Of a DNA stretch of 64,000 bases, positions 23,954 through 35,986 are shown piece by piece. Location of the stretch: contig JAJTUQ010000006.1 of NCBI GenBank assembly GCA_021399445.1, positions 2,542,001 to 2,606,000 on the forward strand, given 5' to 3'. The stretch comes from Xylogone sp. PMI_703 (lineage: Eukaryota; Ascomycota; Leotiomycetes). The translations under genes were made by a program, and so were the position numbers. The stretch's first letter is position 1. Each line of letters opens with the position of its first letter. The notes under the pieces were generated by a model. The model was given only the letters and a program-made list of their open reading frames with translations. It had not been told where the DNA came from and did no database searches.

Positions 23954-24886
23954 TCATACTGTTATATGAATTGCCTTAACTCGTCTTCGTGCCAATATTG
24001 CAGCGCCGTGCCTCTGCCATAACTCTTTCCAGTCGAAAACGTGTCTCCGCATCCGCAGATAAGTACTAAAAGGTATACCGATGAACCGAATTTGCTCTAT
24101 TGTAAGACTTCGGAGTTGCTCTGGTGCTATCTCATTCTGATCCATGATCTCTATGGCCCTGCCGATATCTTCCCAATCTCCTCTGGATGTCTTGTGTCGT
24201 AAGTAGGTTTCGAACGAGGAGAGGATTATGTCTGTATCAGATATTTCCGTGGGATGTATTGAGCTGGCTCTCTCTGAGGGTTGAATGAGGGCGACTTTTG
24301 ATTCTGGCGGTGGCGGCGGAGGTCGACTCGGTACTGGAACAATTCTCATCACGTTGGACTGGGCCTGAGGTTTAACACCTGAACCATATCGAGGCCTCTT
24401 AGGTGGGGGAGCTCGACTTTCGCTGGAATCGCCGTCCCTCGTGCTATCTTTGCTTTCGTTGTCTTCCGAAGATACTGGGAGCCCATAATCTGTGACCGGT
24501 CGCTCACGCTGATTTGAACTAGCTTTGTAATAGATAGTCCTAACTCGAACGTGGGCCACTACCTTGGAACCGAGCTGTCTCATCATGGGTTTAAGTTCAA
24601 GCCAACTTTCCAAATCCGGTACAGCATAGTAGGTTTTAGAAGAATTTCTCCGGCCAGTGCGATATGAGCATTGCCAGTACGCTTCCTCCTTCCACGGTCC
24701 TTGTAAAGTATTCTTGCAGACATATTCCCACATGGCAGCACCTGCTTGATCTTTTACGGTGCAGTAACTCCCATCCCATTCTGATTCAAGGTCGATGAAA
24801 CGGACTCTTGAGTTTACTTCTTTTCCTTCGTAAATTATCTGATGGTGGAGCTCGATGAGATGTTCCGGAGCACGTGAATATATCAT
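23954..24886 (-). CDS. Intact tandem paralog B, unrecognised family
   Basis: A 310-residue single-exon protein with no family I can name. The first ~130 residues form a compact domain (RVRFIDLESEWDG, AGAAMWEYVC, EEAYWQCSYRTGRR, YAVPDLESWLEL) ending in a beta-rich KVVAHVRVRTIYY. A disordered acidic/proline linker contains an NLS-like PPPKRPRYG and PPPPPP. The last ~75 residues are helical, with IAPEQLRSLTIEQIRFIGIP and YLRMRRHVFDW, reminiscent of a SAM fold (inference from the leucine/glycine pattern only). With its frameshifted neighbour it marks a local tandem duplication. No signal peptide; a nuclear location is plausible. Confidence 0.7.
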   Translation of the reverse strand: MIYSRAPEHLIELHHQIIYEGKEVNSRVRFIDLESEWDGSYCTVKDQAGAAMWEYVCKNTLQGPWKEEAYWQCSYRTGRRNSSKTYYAVPDLESWLELKPMMRQLGSKVVAHVRVRTIYYKASSNQRERPVTDYGLPVSSEDNESKDSTRDGDSSESRAPPPKRPRYGSGVKPQAQSNVMRIVPVPSRPPPPPPESKVALIQPSERASSIHPTEISDTDIILSSFETYLRHKTSRGDWEDIGRAIEIMDQNEIAPEQLRSLTIEQIRFIGIPFSTYLRMRRHVFDWKELWQRHGAAILARRRVKAIHITV

Positions 24887-25424
24887 GTTGTCGATAATTA
24901 GAATATGCGAGGAACTGAAAGCCAGTAGGGTGTGAGTTGTCAGGCATTAATATCTTTGATGAGCAGGCGGGAAAATGGTCAATAGGCGTATTATATGTCG
25001 AATGTGCCCTTTTCCAGCTAGGGCAGGAGAATTGGTAGCCCTCCTACATCTCAATCTTAGCCTATCAGTATCAATGATGTCATAAAGATTAGTACATACT
25101 TGCACTGTAGTGTATGCTTTAATCCCATCTAGTTTAATAATTTGCAAGATTTACGGTGAAGAAAACATGAAGTTGCCATGACATCGTCTTATCTCGGTAA
25201 AAGGCTCTGCATGCCTCAAATTTGACTGACGAGAATAATGCAATTGATTATGTAGGATTGTGGAAAACATCGCTCAATGCCATGTCTTCATTCTATGATT
25301 AAGAACAGATTGAAGGAAATCAATGGATGTAAAGAAAATTGAGATCTTGAGATGAGAAATATTCCATAAGGCTGCACCACAGCCTTGCCTGGATATAATA
25401 GCCTTATTATACCCGAACTAACGC
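24887..25424. other. Intergenic stretch
   Basis: 538 bp between paralog B and the 3' end of the NRPS-like gene on the same strand. No gene or repeat seen. Confidence 0.6.
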
Positions 25425-28400
25425 TCAGCCTTGTGTCGAGTTACTTAGAAACCCTTCCTCTCTCCACCGCCCAATCCATTTCTCGGCCCAGTCCTCACAT
25501 ACTGGCCCAGATTCTTTAAGAATAGGGGATATAATTTGGGTCTTACTTGTCTCAAATACCTTGTCCTTGATCCCATCTTCTTCATCTACAAGAAGCCCCT
25601 CAAAAGAAGGAAGAAGACGCAAGGCTGGAATCTCTAGGTCAGTCGCTGTAGTATGATGTCGTCGAAGCCACTCCGAAAGGGGAATTATCGGAAGTGGCTG
25701 ATTTTTGGAAGATAGATTCGCTTTATTCAAGATGTCAAGCAGAGTTGACCATGGCAAAGGATTTGGATTTGTGATGTTGTGGACGTCGTAGGTATTTCTG
25801 TGTGCCTGATCCTTCTTATGCGGTTGGAATACAACTTCACTAATAACTTTAGCGGCAACATTTACAGGAACCCAGTCGACGATTTTCATTTTTAGTGCCG
25901 GGAGAGCATTGATTGTAGTATGCACTGAGCTGGCAAATAAAATCGGCCACATCTCATCGCTGTTCCACTGACCAGTAGCAGTGGAGCCACATAGTTGACC
26001 CACGCGGAGGATGGTAACAGGTATGTTGAGTTTTGATGATGCTGATTGTGTTAGACGTTCGACAACATACTTACTCTGTGCATAACCTGTAGATAATGCC
26101 ACTTCCGGATTGGGGCCGATTGGAGATTCAGAGATATTAAGTGGAGCACCTCTACCCATACAAGCTGAGATGCTGCTTGTGAAGACGAATCTCTTTCTAA
26201 TTCCAGTACAGCAAAATCGCAGTAAGTTCATGGTGCCTGGATACAATATCCGTCAGTTTTATCCCATCAACAGGATACATGGTTGGAGAAAATGATCGGG
26301 AAGACATACTCCTAATGCAATCCTTCTCAAAGTCCTCAACCGTCTGGTTAAAGTTCATCTTCCATGCATTATGCATGACTACTGTCACGGATGTTGCTAA
26401 TTTATAATACGATTCTATGTCAAGTCCGAGTAACGGATCCTGCATAGCAAAATTCAAAGTCGTAATTTTACCTTGAGAGTCGAGAATAGACGTATCTATG
26501 CCACGGCTCTGAAGAGCGAATCTAAGCCTCGAAGTTTGATTTGGACCTCGAATCAAGGCATATATGTGAGTAACTTCTCTATTTGAAGATAGGCTTTGAA
26601 TGAGTGCAGTGCCTAGAGATCCGGAAGCACCTGTAAGTAAAACTACTTCTTTGTCCGCAGTTGTGTGAGGACCCAACTGTTGAGAAGGCCAGTCAAGGAA
26701 TTCAGTCTCAAATCTTGAGATCATTTGATTGATTATTTCTGATTGTGGGATCTTGGTCTGTTCATCTTGTTTCCTTGATTCCACGTTGAGAGCTGCCACA
26801 AGTTTGGACACGGTAGGATTCTCGAATATAGTGTTGAGGGATATTTTCCGACCTAGGGTGTGAGATAGAGATGAGCGCAAGCACAATGCAAGTCTTGAGT
26901 CAATTCCTAGTTCATGGAGAGGTGTCCAATCTTTGACCATCTCTGGGGAAACATTTGAAAGAGATCTAAAGAGACTGCGGACATATTCCGTGAGATCGCC
27001 TTCCATGACTGAAGAAGACAGATCAGGCATTGAACCCTCTAGTCTTTCATAAAGCGCAGCTATTTCAGATTCGTACATATTTCCCGCTTCTTTCCGTTTA
27101 ACATTGCCTTTTGGCGTGACTGGGAGGCTGCTTCCTTGTGGAAGAAAGTAAATCATGGATGGCATGATTTGGGAGTGACTCGGGAATTTCTTGTTAACCT
27201 CTTTGACGGTATTGACTATCTCTTCTCTAATGGTATGGTCTGCTGGATCATACATCTCACTAACCTCGACTAGGAGACTTACACACGGTTTCGCATGTCC
27301 CAGAGCAAGCGCTTTATGTATCATCTTCGATGATGTCTGTATATCAAGTTGAAGCGGTCCAGCACTAGTATTCTCTCCATTGGAATGGACAAGAATGTCA
27401 TCCTTTCTTCCTTGAAGGACGTAATATCCACTCCCAAGGGGGTCTTCCACGAAGAGATCATTTGTCCGGTATGGTTGTCCCTCGGGAAGATCATCAAAAA
27501 TATTGGCTGCCAACTCAAATCCTTTGTATACCACACATTCATATAATGCTTCGCCTACTTGCTCCATATGAACGAGAGCATTATCAGGATAAAGATTTCG
27601 GAATCTATAACAATGCGGATTGCTACGCGAATGAGGAATAGTACGCATTGGGGGACCGATTTCGGTACTACCGTAGGTCGATTTCACATTAACTCCGTTA
27701 TCGACTAGCACCTTAATAATCTTCTCTGACAATGCTGCTCCTCCGGGTTGTACCACCTTCATAGAGGCTAGCGGACCGAAATCACCACCGGTATCTAGGA
27801 TATGCTCAAAGAAATTCTCGATAAGCGTTGGAGCGCAGTGAATACAGTCAACTGGGTATCCTAACGATTCCAGAGTCCTCCAAGACTGGAAGATTGCTTT
27901 TGTGGCCATTGGTCCTAATAAGGGTGGAAATGAGAGAACCATCCCGTTTGGTAATCCTGATAAAGCAATAGAGATTCCGGCAATATGATACCTAAATATC
28001 GGTTTAACGCACATACTTCTAGGAAGCAATGAAGCAAGCAAACTTACAGAGGGAATAAAAGAAACCAATTTACAACTTCGAACTCTTGATACAATCGATA
28101 CATTCTTGCAATGAGCATCATACTTCTATTTGTATGTATAATCGGCTTTGGCATGCCTGTGGAACCAGAAGAATGGATAATATACGTATGTCTTTCCCAG
28201 ACATCACTAAAATCCTGGAACTTTAGGGAGTCGACTTCGTGTTGCTCTGTTTCCTGGTCTCGAGGAAGTTGTTCTAGTAGCGCTATCTTTCGCACGCCAT
28301 TGGTGTCTGTGTCCGCATTTTCAGAGTCCACGATAACCGCAGAGACGTCACATTTCTGAAGGAGATGGTGAAGAGCAACGATGGCGTTGGATTCTGCAAG

Positions 28401-28829
28401 AAGGAGCACTCGCACTCCGAGCTTTTGAAGGGCTAGCTGAGTACAAAAGTATTCCAACGTTCTCCCTTTCCCTAAGAGACCTATCGTTGGTTGCTTCTGA
28501 GTGGCATTTCCCGATTTGAGCTCTTCCTCTAATTGTCGAGCATACATGAGGGCTAATGTCTCTGTAACCGCATCGAACTCATCCCAGGTCATGGATTCGT
28601 ACGGAGAGTTGATGTCAGAATTTTTGGGATAGAGCATGGCCTTATGGCCCTTATAAATGATGCCGTCATGACGAATAAGAGCCCCGAGACTGACCAGTTT
28701 AGGATTTGAATATCGTTTAGAATGTGGGTGACCGTGCAATGTCCATAGGTCCAGGATCTTCTTAGATGCTTTTGGTGAAGGGACGACCAATGGGTCGGAG
28801 CATAGTGGGAAGGAAGTATCAAAAGTCAT
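25425..28829 (-). CDS. NRPS-like enzyme, adenylation-thiolation-reductase
   Basis: Activates a carboxylic acid as an adenylate, loads it on its own phosphopantetheine arm and reduces it to an aldehyde or alcohol with NADPH. Exons 28829-28048, 27991-26310 and 26236-25425 give 1091 residues. Adenylation motifs: HSSGSTGMPKPI (A3), STYGSTEIGPP (A5), YRTNDLF (A7), GRKDDILVHSNGEN (A8) and TPKGNVKRK (A10). The carrier site is ELGIDSRLAL (Ser arm). The reductase has LLTGASGSLGTALIQ (Rossmann), a serine in TSSISA and YAQSK (Tyr-x-x-x-Lys). There is no condensation domain, as in fungal Lys2-like and carboxylic-acid-reductase-like enzymes. Intron 1 (56 nt) joins FPL to YHIAGIS; intron 2 (73 nt) joins CIRS to TMNLLRF. 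The substrate is unknown and no tailoring genes adjoin. Confidence 0.93.
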
Positions 28830-30737
28830 CTTCGGTGCAAAAATCAAGCAGCATATGAGCTAACTTTAGAGACAAAGAAAGGGTGCAAAGAGGAAGCAAA
28901 AACCACAATCATGAAATAGCAAATGCTCAGCCGCGACTAAGGAGATGTCTACTGTAAACAGACGCTTAAGTGAATAACAAATATTACGGGCAAGCAATAT
29001 AATGCGAACCGGAAACCAGATGATGAAATGATTGGCGAAGTGGTAGTATCGAGGCCAAGGTTAATCACCGAGTATCAATCTACGAAAACTGCCACCCAAA
29101 AATGTCGACAATGCCCACCAACAACCGGATCCAGCCGAATCTAATCGAGAATATACAACAATAGCGAAAGAAGAAGAGCAACGAAAGCGGCTCAACCGTG
29201 AGCTAAAGGTTGTGTGAGATCTCACAATTTCGCAAGATTGACCCTAATCTCGCGCGCACAAAAGGGCAAGCCTTTGTGAACCCGCCACCTACCGTACATG
29301 GTACCCTGTCCGGTAATGAGCAACCGGGCAGCGAGCAAGCCATTAAGCCAGCCCATTCCAGCCCTCTTTTTTCCCCCTAACACGCTGTGCAAAGGAAGAG
29401 CTACATGTTACGACTTCGTAATAGCGCAGCGGCAAAGCGGACTGGGACTGGGGAAGAGGATGGACCCAAAACGGAGAAAAGACTCGGGGAAGAAAAGATC
29501 GTGCCAGTGAGATAGAGAGATAGCGCGCAGTGGTCTACCGTGACGGGCGAGACAGAGACCTAGAGACATGACAGCATAGAGAGCCACCATCTAGATCCGA
29601 ATTTCATTTCTCTTTTCCATGCTACGCAGATTTCCACAATTTGGAACAAAAGAATATTCCGGATAAACTGCTCGCAACCGGGGAAGCATAAGAAACAAAA
29701 ATCCAACACTGTTACATAAATGAAACATTAAAAAGAAAAGAAAAAGAATTTTTCAAAAGAAGTAAAGCGTCCCGGATAGCCATATTGTGGAACCGAAACG
29801 AAGACAACACATATCTCGACTTTGCTTTATTCCGAATGATGCCCGGCGCTATCCGCCAGCCTGTCGTTGCCTCTCGGCCAAGATAAGCCAGCCACGGTTA
29901 CTGTACACGTCGCCGCGGAATGGAACGTCCGGGGCCGTGGCCATGCTGGATCGAGAGGGTTTAGAGTGAGAACAGATACTTGTTGCAGCAACCTGTCTCT
30001 TGTGTTATCTCGGACAGTGCCGAAAGATGGGGATAGTAGCAGAAAACAATGGAGAGAAGTAATCAGGCCAAGAGACTATGGAGCGGGTGATGGGGCCAAA
30101 GGGTATTTATTCCTTTGGTTGCTTTGCTTTGCTTGAGTTAATTAATTTAAATTAGCATTTGCTTGCTTCGGCAGTTAATCGCGCAAGGAGGGCTTGTGTA
30201 CAGGACAGGTACAGAACGGTTGTGGAGTACATGAAGGTCTCCGATTAATGGGGTCTATAAGGCTATGCAGAGGGAGGGTTCAAGGATCCAATACAGATGA
30301 GACATACGAGATCACCAGAACGACATGTCTTCGAGAGCAGTACAGATTCTGTCATTCAGTACTCGAAACTTGCTAAACAAACACATTTATTCTCATTTTG
30401 GAGAGGCGGAAAATAAAGTGTAGAGAAAACTTTTGAAGTTGTAACTTCAAAACAAAATGAAAACACAAACCCAATAATACAAGGAGCGATACAAATGGCT
30501 TAGAAGCAGCCCCAAACCATAAAACCAAATTAAAAGCAAAATTGCAAAAGTGATAAATTTTGCAGAGAGACAAAGCACCAAACGACAAAATCTTTACTGT
30601 ATACGTTTGTTGCCCGACGGGCAGCCCTCTGCAAAGTGTGTCCCAAGAGTGGAACTGGAACCATTCCTTTTTCCTTTTCAGCTAGAGCAACCGCGAAATC
30701 ACTGAGGCCACCTTTGAGGCTTCAAGCACTTCCCCTT

Positions 30738-30785
30738 ATCAGCCTTATCGATTGGCGATAAGCTCGATAAGGAGCTTCTTTATCG
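30738..30785. promoter_or_regulatory. GATA-motif cluster with hairpin
   Basis: Five GATA/TATC cores in about 50 bp. CTTATCG (30744-30750) and CGATAAG (30756-30762) form a perfect 7-bp inverted repeat around ATTGG; CTCGATAAG and TTTATCGC follow. Such clusters bind AreA, SreA or white-collar-type GATA factors in fungi. Function here is inferred. Confidence 0.4.
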
Positions 30786-30821
30786 CTTTGTAGGGGCAGG
30801 AATTTGCTGCATCTGGAGGAC

Positions 30822-30873
30822 TAATCATTGCTGTTAATCATTGCTGTTAATCATTGCTGCTAATCATTGCTGG
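30822..30873. repeat. 13-bp tandem repeat, 4 copies
   Basis: Four consecutive units of TAATCATTGCTGT, the last base varying (T, T, C, G). Confidence 0.85.
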
Positions 30874-31757
30874 ATGATGTGAGATCGTGACTTAACTAGA
30901 ATCTGTGGTTTATAGTAGATTAAGTGGGTTTCTTAATCCAAGATATTGGTGAAGCTGTCTTTTTTACTCATTTATCGTGCTTATCATATTCGTATTTGTA
31001 TCCTTTGGAAAGAAAAATATAATGGATCTCTTAATTTTTCTCTCTACCACAACTACTGAAATGGGTGCCATTTCTTGGCCTCAACTCACAAAGATAAACC
31101 CCATAAACTACTAATCCTAAGTTCCTCTAGGGAAATTAAATACAATATGCCGTCTTCAAAGCTTCAGTCTCCGTAAGAACCACTCCTCTCATTACCACCA
31201 GCGCCTCAGGCCACAATGAGCCCCTCCATACCCCGCAGCTCCTCTATCACTCCACTACAAAAACCCACCAAACGCCGTCAGAAACCGCTCCAGCAACAAC
31301 ACAAGCCAACCATCTTGCACATAAAATACCCTAGTTACAAAGGTACATAGCATCCAAACGCCGTGCTCCAAGTCCCTTCATATCATATTAACGGCGGGAC
31401 TGTCTTACGTACGAACTGGCGGTTTTTATTGGTGTAAATGAACACTCCGCGGGGTCATAAGTAAAGGCTTGAAGCTCCTAGCTGTAAGCGTTTACCCAGA
31501 GTTTCTGTCCATTCACCGTACACAGGCGAGTAGCCCGAGGTAAGGTACTGATTCTTTGAAGATCTTTTTTCTCCTCTTCCTTCATATCTTCCATTTTTCG
31601 ATGAGGATAAGATCTGTTCTGTTCACATCTCTTTTCTACATGTCGACAATTCTCGAAGCTATTGCCCGTTACACCTAGTCTGCTATTGTCAAGGTATATC
31701 ATTACAAAGGAATAGAGGCTGGGAATTCTACAAATCCAGCATCTGCCACCACCAACC

Positions 31758-33107
31758 ATGTCAAAACCCGCGGTTTTGCTAATTGACCGCGTGGCGCATG
31801 TCCAGAAGGAATGGGAGGACTGCGCTGAATTCGCGACCTTGAAGGTATTGTCTTCTGCTTTCCCATAAAGTCAACCCAGCAATTCGGTCAATTGATTAAT
31901 TATATGCAAGGTGTTTAAAGGTAAAACCCGACAAGAGTTCTTCGAAGCTCTTCAAAATGGAAGCTATGATGATGTTGTGGCCCTATACAGGAGCAACGAT
32001 TCCACATCTGTGAGTTTTAAGCTCCCTTAGGAGGTAAAGCTTATTTCTTACCGGAACTGCATGATATAGTTGACAGGACCATTTGATGAAGAATTGGTTA
32101 CAAAGCTACCTAAATCTCTAAAATACATATGTCACAACGGAGCTGGATATGATAACATTGACGTCTCGGCTTGTACCGCAAAAGGTGCATACCCGTCACT
32201 CTCAATAAACGAAAAGATCACATTTTACTGACTGAAAGATAGGTATCCAAGTTTCAAGTACACCTGTAGCTGTCAACGCTGCCACAGCAGACGTAGCATT
32301 GTTCCTCCTCCTCGGCGCTCTTCGCCGCGTCCACAAACCATATGCCGCAATCCGCGCGGGCCAATGGCGCGGTTCATCCTTCCAACTAGGTTACGACCCT
32401 CAAGAGAAGGCTCTGGGAATTCTAGGAATGGGAGGAATAGGACGAGAAGTAGCCAATCGAGCACGCGCATTCGGCATGAAGATCCAATACCACAACCGGA
32501 GTCGGCTTTCCCCTGATCTCGAAAAGGACGCAAAATACGTGAGTTTCGACGAGCTGATTGCTACGAGCGATGTTTTGAGCTTGAACTTGAGCTTGAATAA
32601 GAACACGGCGGGTATTATTGGGAAGAAGGAATTTGAGAAGATGAAGGATGGTGTTATTATCATTAATACGGCGAGAGGGAAGTTGATTGATGAGAATGCT
32701 CTTGTTGCTGCTCTGGATAGCGGGAAGGTATTTAGTGCCGGATTAGATGTCTATGAAGAAGAACCAAAAGTGCATGAGGGGCTGCTGAATAATCCCAATG
32801 TGGTGTTGTTACCGCATATCGGCACTGCGACGAAGGAAACTCAGGTATGTCACCGAATCTTCAGTGCAGTTCTACTACAACCGTGCTCCTAGATTTGCAG
32901 GGGTTATACTAACGGTTTATCCATAGAGACATATGGAATTATTAGTGCTGGAAAATTTAAGAAGTGCGGTACTAAAGGGGGAATTAGTTACTCCAGTTCC
33001 AGAACAAGTATGTCCCAAATTTCCTCCTGTTTCTATCTATACCTTGCATTGCCATGTCAACTAATTTATCTGAAACCGACTGCTAACAATCATAGGCTAA
33101 GAAATAA
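31758..33107 (+). CDS. D-isomer-specific 2-hydroxyacid dehydrogenase (Gor1-like)
   Basis: NAD(P)H-dependent reductase of 2-keto acids such as glyoxylate or hydroxypyruvate. Exons 31758-31844, 31911-32009, 32070-32184, 32243-32844, 32927-33007 and 33096-33107 give 331 residues. The substrate loop is ICHNGAGYDNID; the Rossmann motif is GILGMGGIGREVANRARAFG. Catalytic residues are Arg in NTARGKLID, Glu in DVYEEEP and His in LLPHIGTATKET. The last exon encodes only AKK. Without splicing the central exon alone would look like a truncated 197-residue protein. Cofactor and physiological substrate cannot be set by eye; yeast Gor1-type glyoxylate reductase is the nearest match I know. Confidence 0.93.
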
Positions 33108-33580
33108 GTCTTATATTCCAAAACTATAGCTATCCAGGAAAATCTCCTAGAAATACGCCACTCGGAGTTATCAAGCCCCATTGCGGTGAAGAAGACCTAC
33201 CCTGTACATAGAAGTCATAGCATCTTTCATCAAAAGAAAATATGCACATCATGAATAGAAAGCAAGAGATGAATAGCTTGGATTCGTTATCTCGCTAAAT
33301 GCAGAAATAAAACCTCCCTGCATACCTATCCGAAAGCTCTATCCAAATCCAAGATAAAAATACGCTTATCGACCACCTGAAATTTCCCACAGGGGGTTGC
33401 GATGCTTGGTATAGAATCACAAAGTGCGGTTTGCTAAAAAAATAAAGGCTGCCTAGTACGCCGGATTCCCCCAGTTGAAAAGAAGAGTGAAACATGTTTG
33501 TAGTCTACATGAGGTACTTTGTATGCGAGAAGAAGAGAGGAGAAGGTAGGGAGGCGAGGAGGAAAATAGGAGTAGAAGTA
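33108..33580. other. Convergent 3' intergenic stretch
   Basis: Between the dehydrogenase and phosphatase 3' ends. No gene seen. Confidence 0.6.
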
Positions 33581-35493
33581 CTACAACTTCGGCTTTGCAT
33601 CGCCTGCGGCTGCGCTTGCTTCCTTGTTGAGAACGACATCGCCACCTTTCTCTCCATTGCCAAAGAAGATGACCTCCACGGTCAAGTCATCCCTGTTGGA
33701 TTTTGTCAGCAAGGAAGGTAATCGTACTAAAACATGGGTGAGGCGAGAGTCTAACCTGTATCTTCTGGAATACGGAGCGGGAAGAGTGAGCAAGGCGCAC
33801 ACCATATCCCTATCCTTCCCACCTAAAGCGTTTCGCACCAAATGCGTTGCGACGTTCTTATCTTCTACAACGAATCTATCGTCTTTTCCGCCTTTTACAC
33901 CCCATTGTTGCTGTCGAATGGGAGTCTTCTGACCATTCTTCTGAACCTCTTCTTTACCTTGCTCTACTGGCAGACCTTTTTGTTGCGAGAATAGCTTTGC
34001 CCAGGTACTTCCCAAGTTACCGTTATTCTCTTGCTGCTGCTTTTCGATCCACTGGCCTACGAGTCCCACGACTTCTTCGTTGGTGAGCATCTCCCAGAGG
34101 CCATCTGTAGCCATGACAAGAAAATCCCCCTTCCCTGGCTCGATCTTGGTAGTCGTGACCACTGGTTCGGCAGTGACATAGGGAGGAGTCTGTAATAGCT
34201 GGGATGGAGTCCGGCCAAAAAAGGAGTTCTTTAATCGTTCCGCAACTTCACGGGTCCACTTGTAGCTTGCATCTCCAAATGCACGAGTAGGTTCAAGGCC
34301 ACCTAAGACACGACCATTTCTGATCACATGTTGCTCTCCAGGGTGGAGTTTCCGCATTCTGGCCTCTTCATCAGGATTACTACCGGTTTGGTCTACTGAG
34401 AGCGAAGTTGCAACCCATTTCCCGCTTTCGCCTCGTCGTCCAAGGACAGCTCTGGAATCTCCAGTGCAAGCTACCCGTAAGAGTTTTGACTCGCTATCAT
34501 AAAAGGAGAGGAGTGCGCAAGAACCCGATAGTGCGGGGGCAAGCATTTCAGCAGCAACGAGCTTCGAATTCGCCTTGAAAACTTTATTGACGCTTTCATG
34601 AACAATCTCATTGTCTAGTTTGAGGAAGCCAGTTTTGATGGCATTTTCAATCGCATCTGGAGAAGGTGTGGTCACTCTTGGATCAGCGAGAGCGGCTTTG
34701 TAGGTAGAATTAAGTTCACGGGCGACGTATCCAATTAGTACTTGGCGAAGTTTTGCGGATGTAGTCCATCCTCTTCAATTGTGTTAGTAGGATTTCTTCA
34801 GAAAATTAATAAAGCTGAGCTAGAAACTTACGCATGGCCATCAAACACACCCCAGAACATCCAGTCATTACTGGTGCCCGCCGCAGTCAGGGACTCGGGT
34901 AATTCAATGATTTTCTCCGCATGGTCATCCTCGATAGGGTCGTTGCTCGGTATCTGGACTACATCATATCTCACGACGCCATTCCCGCGCCCTACTATAT
35001 ACGACTCCTCATTCCTTCTAAGCTTCTGCGTGGCTTGTTCTGGGGTCAACATTTCCAAGACCCGTCGACCAGCGGCGTCCGTGTCCTTAAATATGGGCTG
35101 ATTGCCTGGAATAGTCCCAGTATATAGGGAATCCGCCCCAACCACCACTGCTTTTCTTTCCGAATCGCTTTGGCCCGTCTGTGCTGGGCCCGAGGTCGAG
35201 GTTATGCTTCGAGACTGTTGAGTAATTGCACTGCTACCAGGTTCTGCGCCTTTGTATGTATACCATGCGCCATATCCAACGAGGCTAGACACCAAGGCGA
35301 CGGAGAATCGTCGTATATACATCGATGATGCAGGCCTTGCTACAGCGTGTCCTGTTCGAGTTGACGAGGAGACTGCTCTCAAACTTAGAGTAGAGCGCGA
35401 GGCCTGCAGGATGCCGCCATGACTATTGCGAATGAAGCTGTGATGCGGAACTTGACGCGCAGTCCGAAATGCTCTGACTGCTACTCGACGCAT
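33581..35493 (-). CDS. Mitochondrial PP2C-type protein phosphatase (Ptc5-like)
   Basis: Mg/Mn-dependent Ser/Thr phosphatase, probably the pyruvate dehydrogenase phosphatase type. Exons 35493-34832, 34772-33756 and 33692-33581 give 596 residues. The Arg/Ser-rich N-terminus (MRRVAVRAFRTARQV) looks like a mitochondrial presequence and is followed by a short hydrophobic segment (VALVSSLVGYGAWYTY). PP2C motifs: WGVFDGHAGWTTS (metal Asp, restored by intron 1), SGSCALLSFYD, ACTGDSRAVLGRR, VMATDGLWEML and YRDDLTVEVIFF (metal Asp, restored by intron 2). The ATG at 35493 is chosen because upstream codons start from non-ATG and the presequence begins there. Intron 2 has the donor GTTAGA. Confidence 0.92.
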
Positions 35494-35986
35494 TGAATCT
35501 CGATGATGTTTGTCAGTGAGACTCAGACCGAGATTCTCGTTGACCGAGGCCGCAAGAGGAGTCCTTCCCCGGAGGCTACAAACATGCGCTAGGACGGATC
35601 GAGTCAAGGTCGCGTGTGCGATATGTTCTGGCCTTGTCGAGGAGGATTTGAAGAGATACAGAATATTTCGCAAAATTCACTGTAAAATGAAACCTATCTC
35701 AAAAAATAATCAGATCAAGAATGCACCTCTACTTGGCAGGTTGACGTCTTGATGCTATCCAGCTGTTCCTGTGGAGGGCAAATCTGGGCGGCATCTGAAA
35801 CAGGAAAGGCGCAGAAATTCTGCCGTTTTTTGTGGGATGCGTCATTCGCCGAGAGCAGGTGGGTTGCAAATCACGGCCCCTCATCATGCGCGAAGGGGAT
35901 AATGTGTTCTTCTCGCCACAATCCTCCACATTACATATATTCGGCGCACCCCGTGCATTTGCACGAAGTAGACAATTGGATACGCG
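35494..35986. promoter_or_regulatory. Bidirectional promoter, phosphatase / Rqc1 homolog
   Basis: 493-bp spacer between divergent start codons; must carry both promoters. No distinct motif recognised. Confidence 0.5.

Larger units (their letters stand above)
28830..31757. other. 2.9 kb gene-poor divergent region
   Basis: Holds the presumed promoters of the NRPS-like gene (left) and the 2-hydroxyacid dehydrogenase (right). I find no ORF with coding character. It includes a GATA-motif cluster with a hairpin and a 13-bp tandem repeat, listed separately. A non-coding transcript is possible but not visible. Confidence 0.5.
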
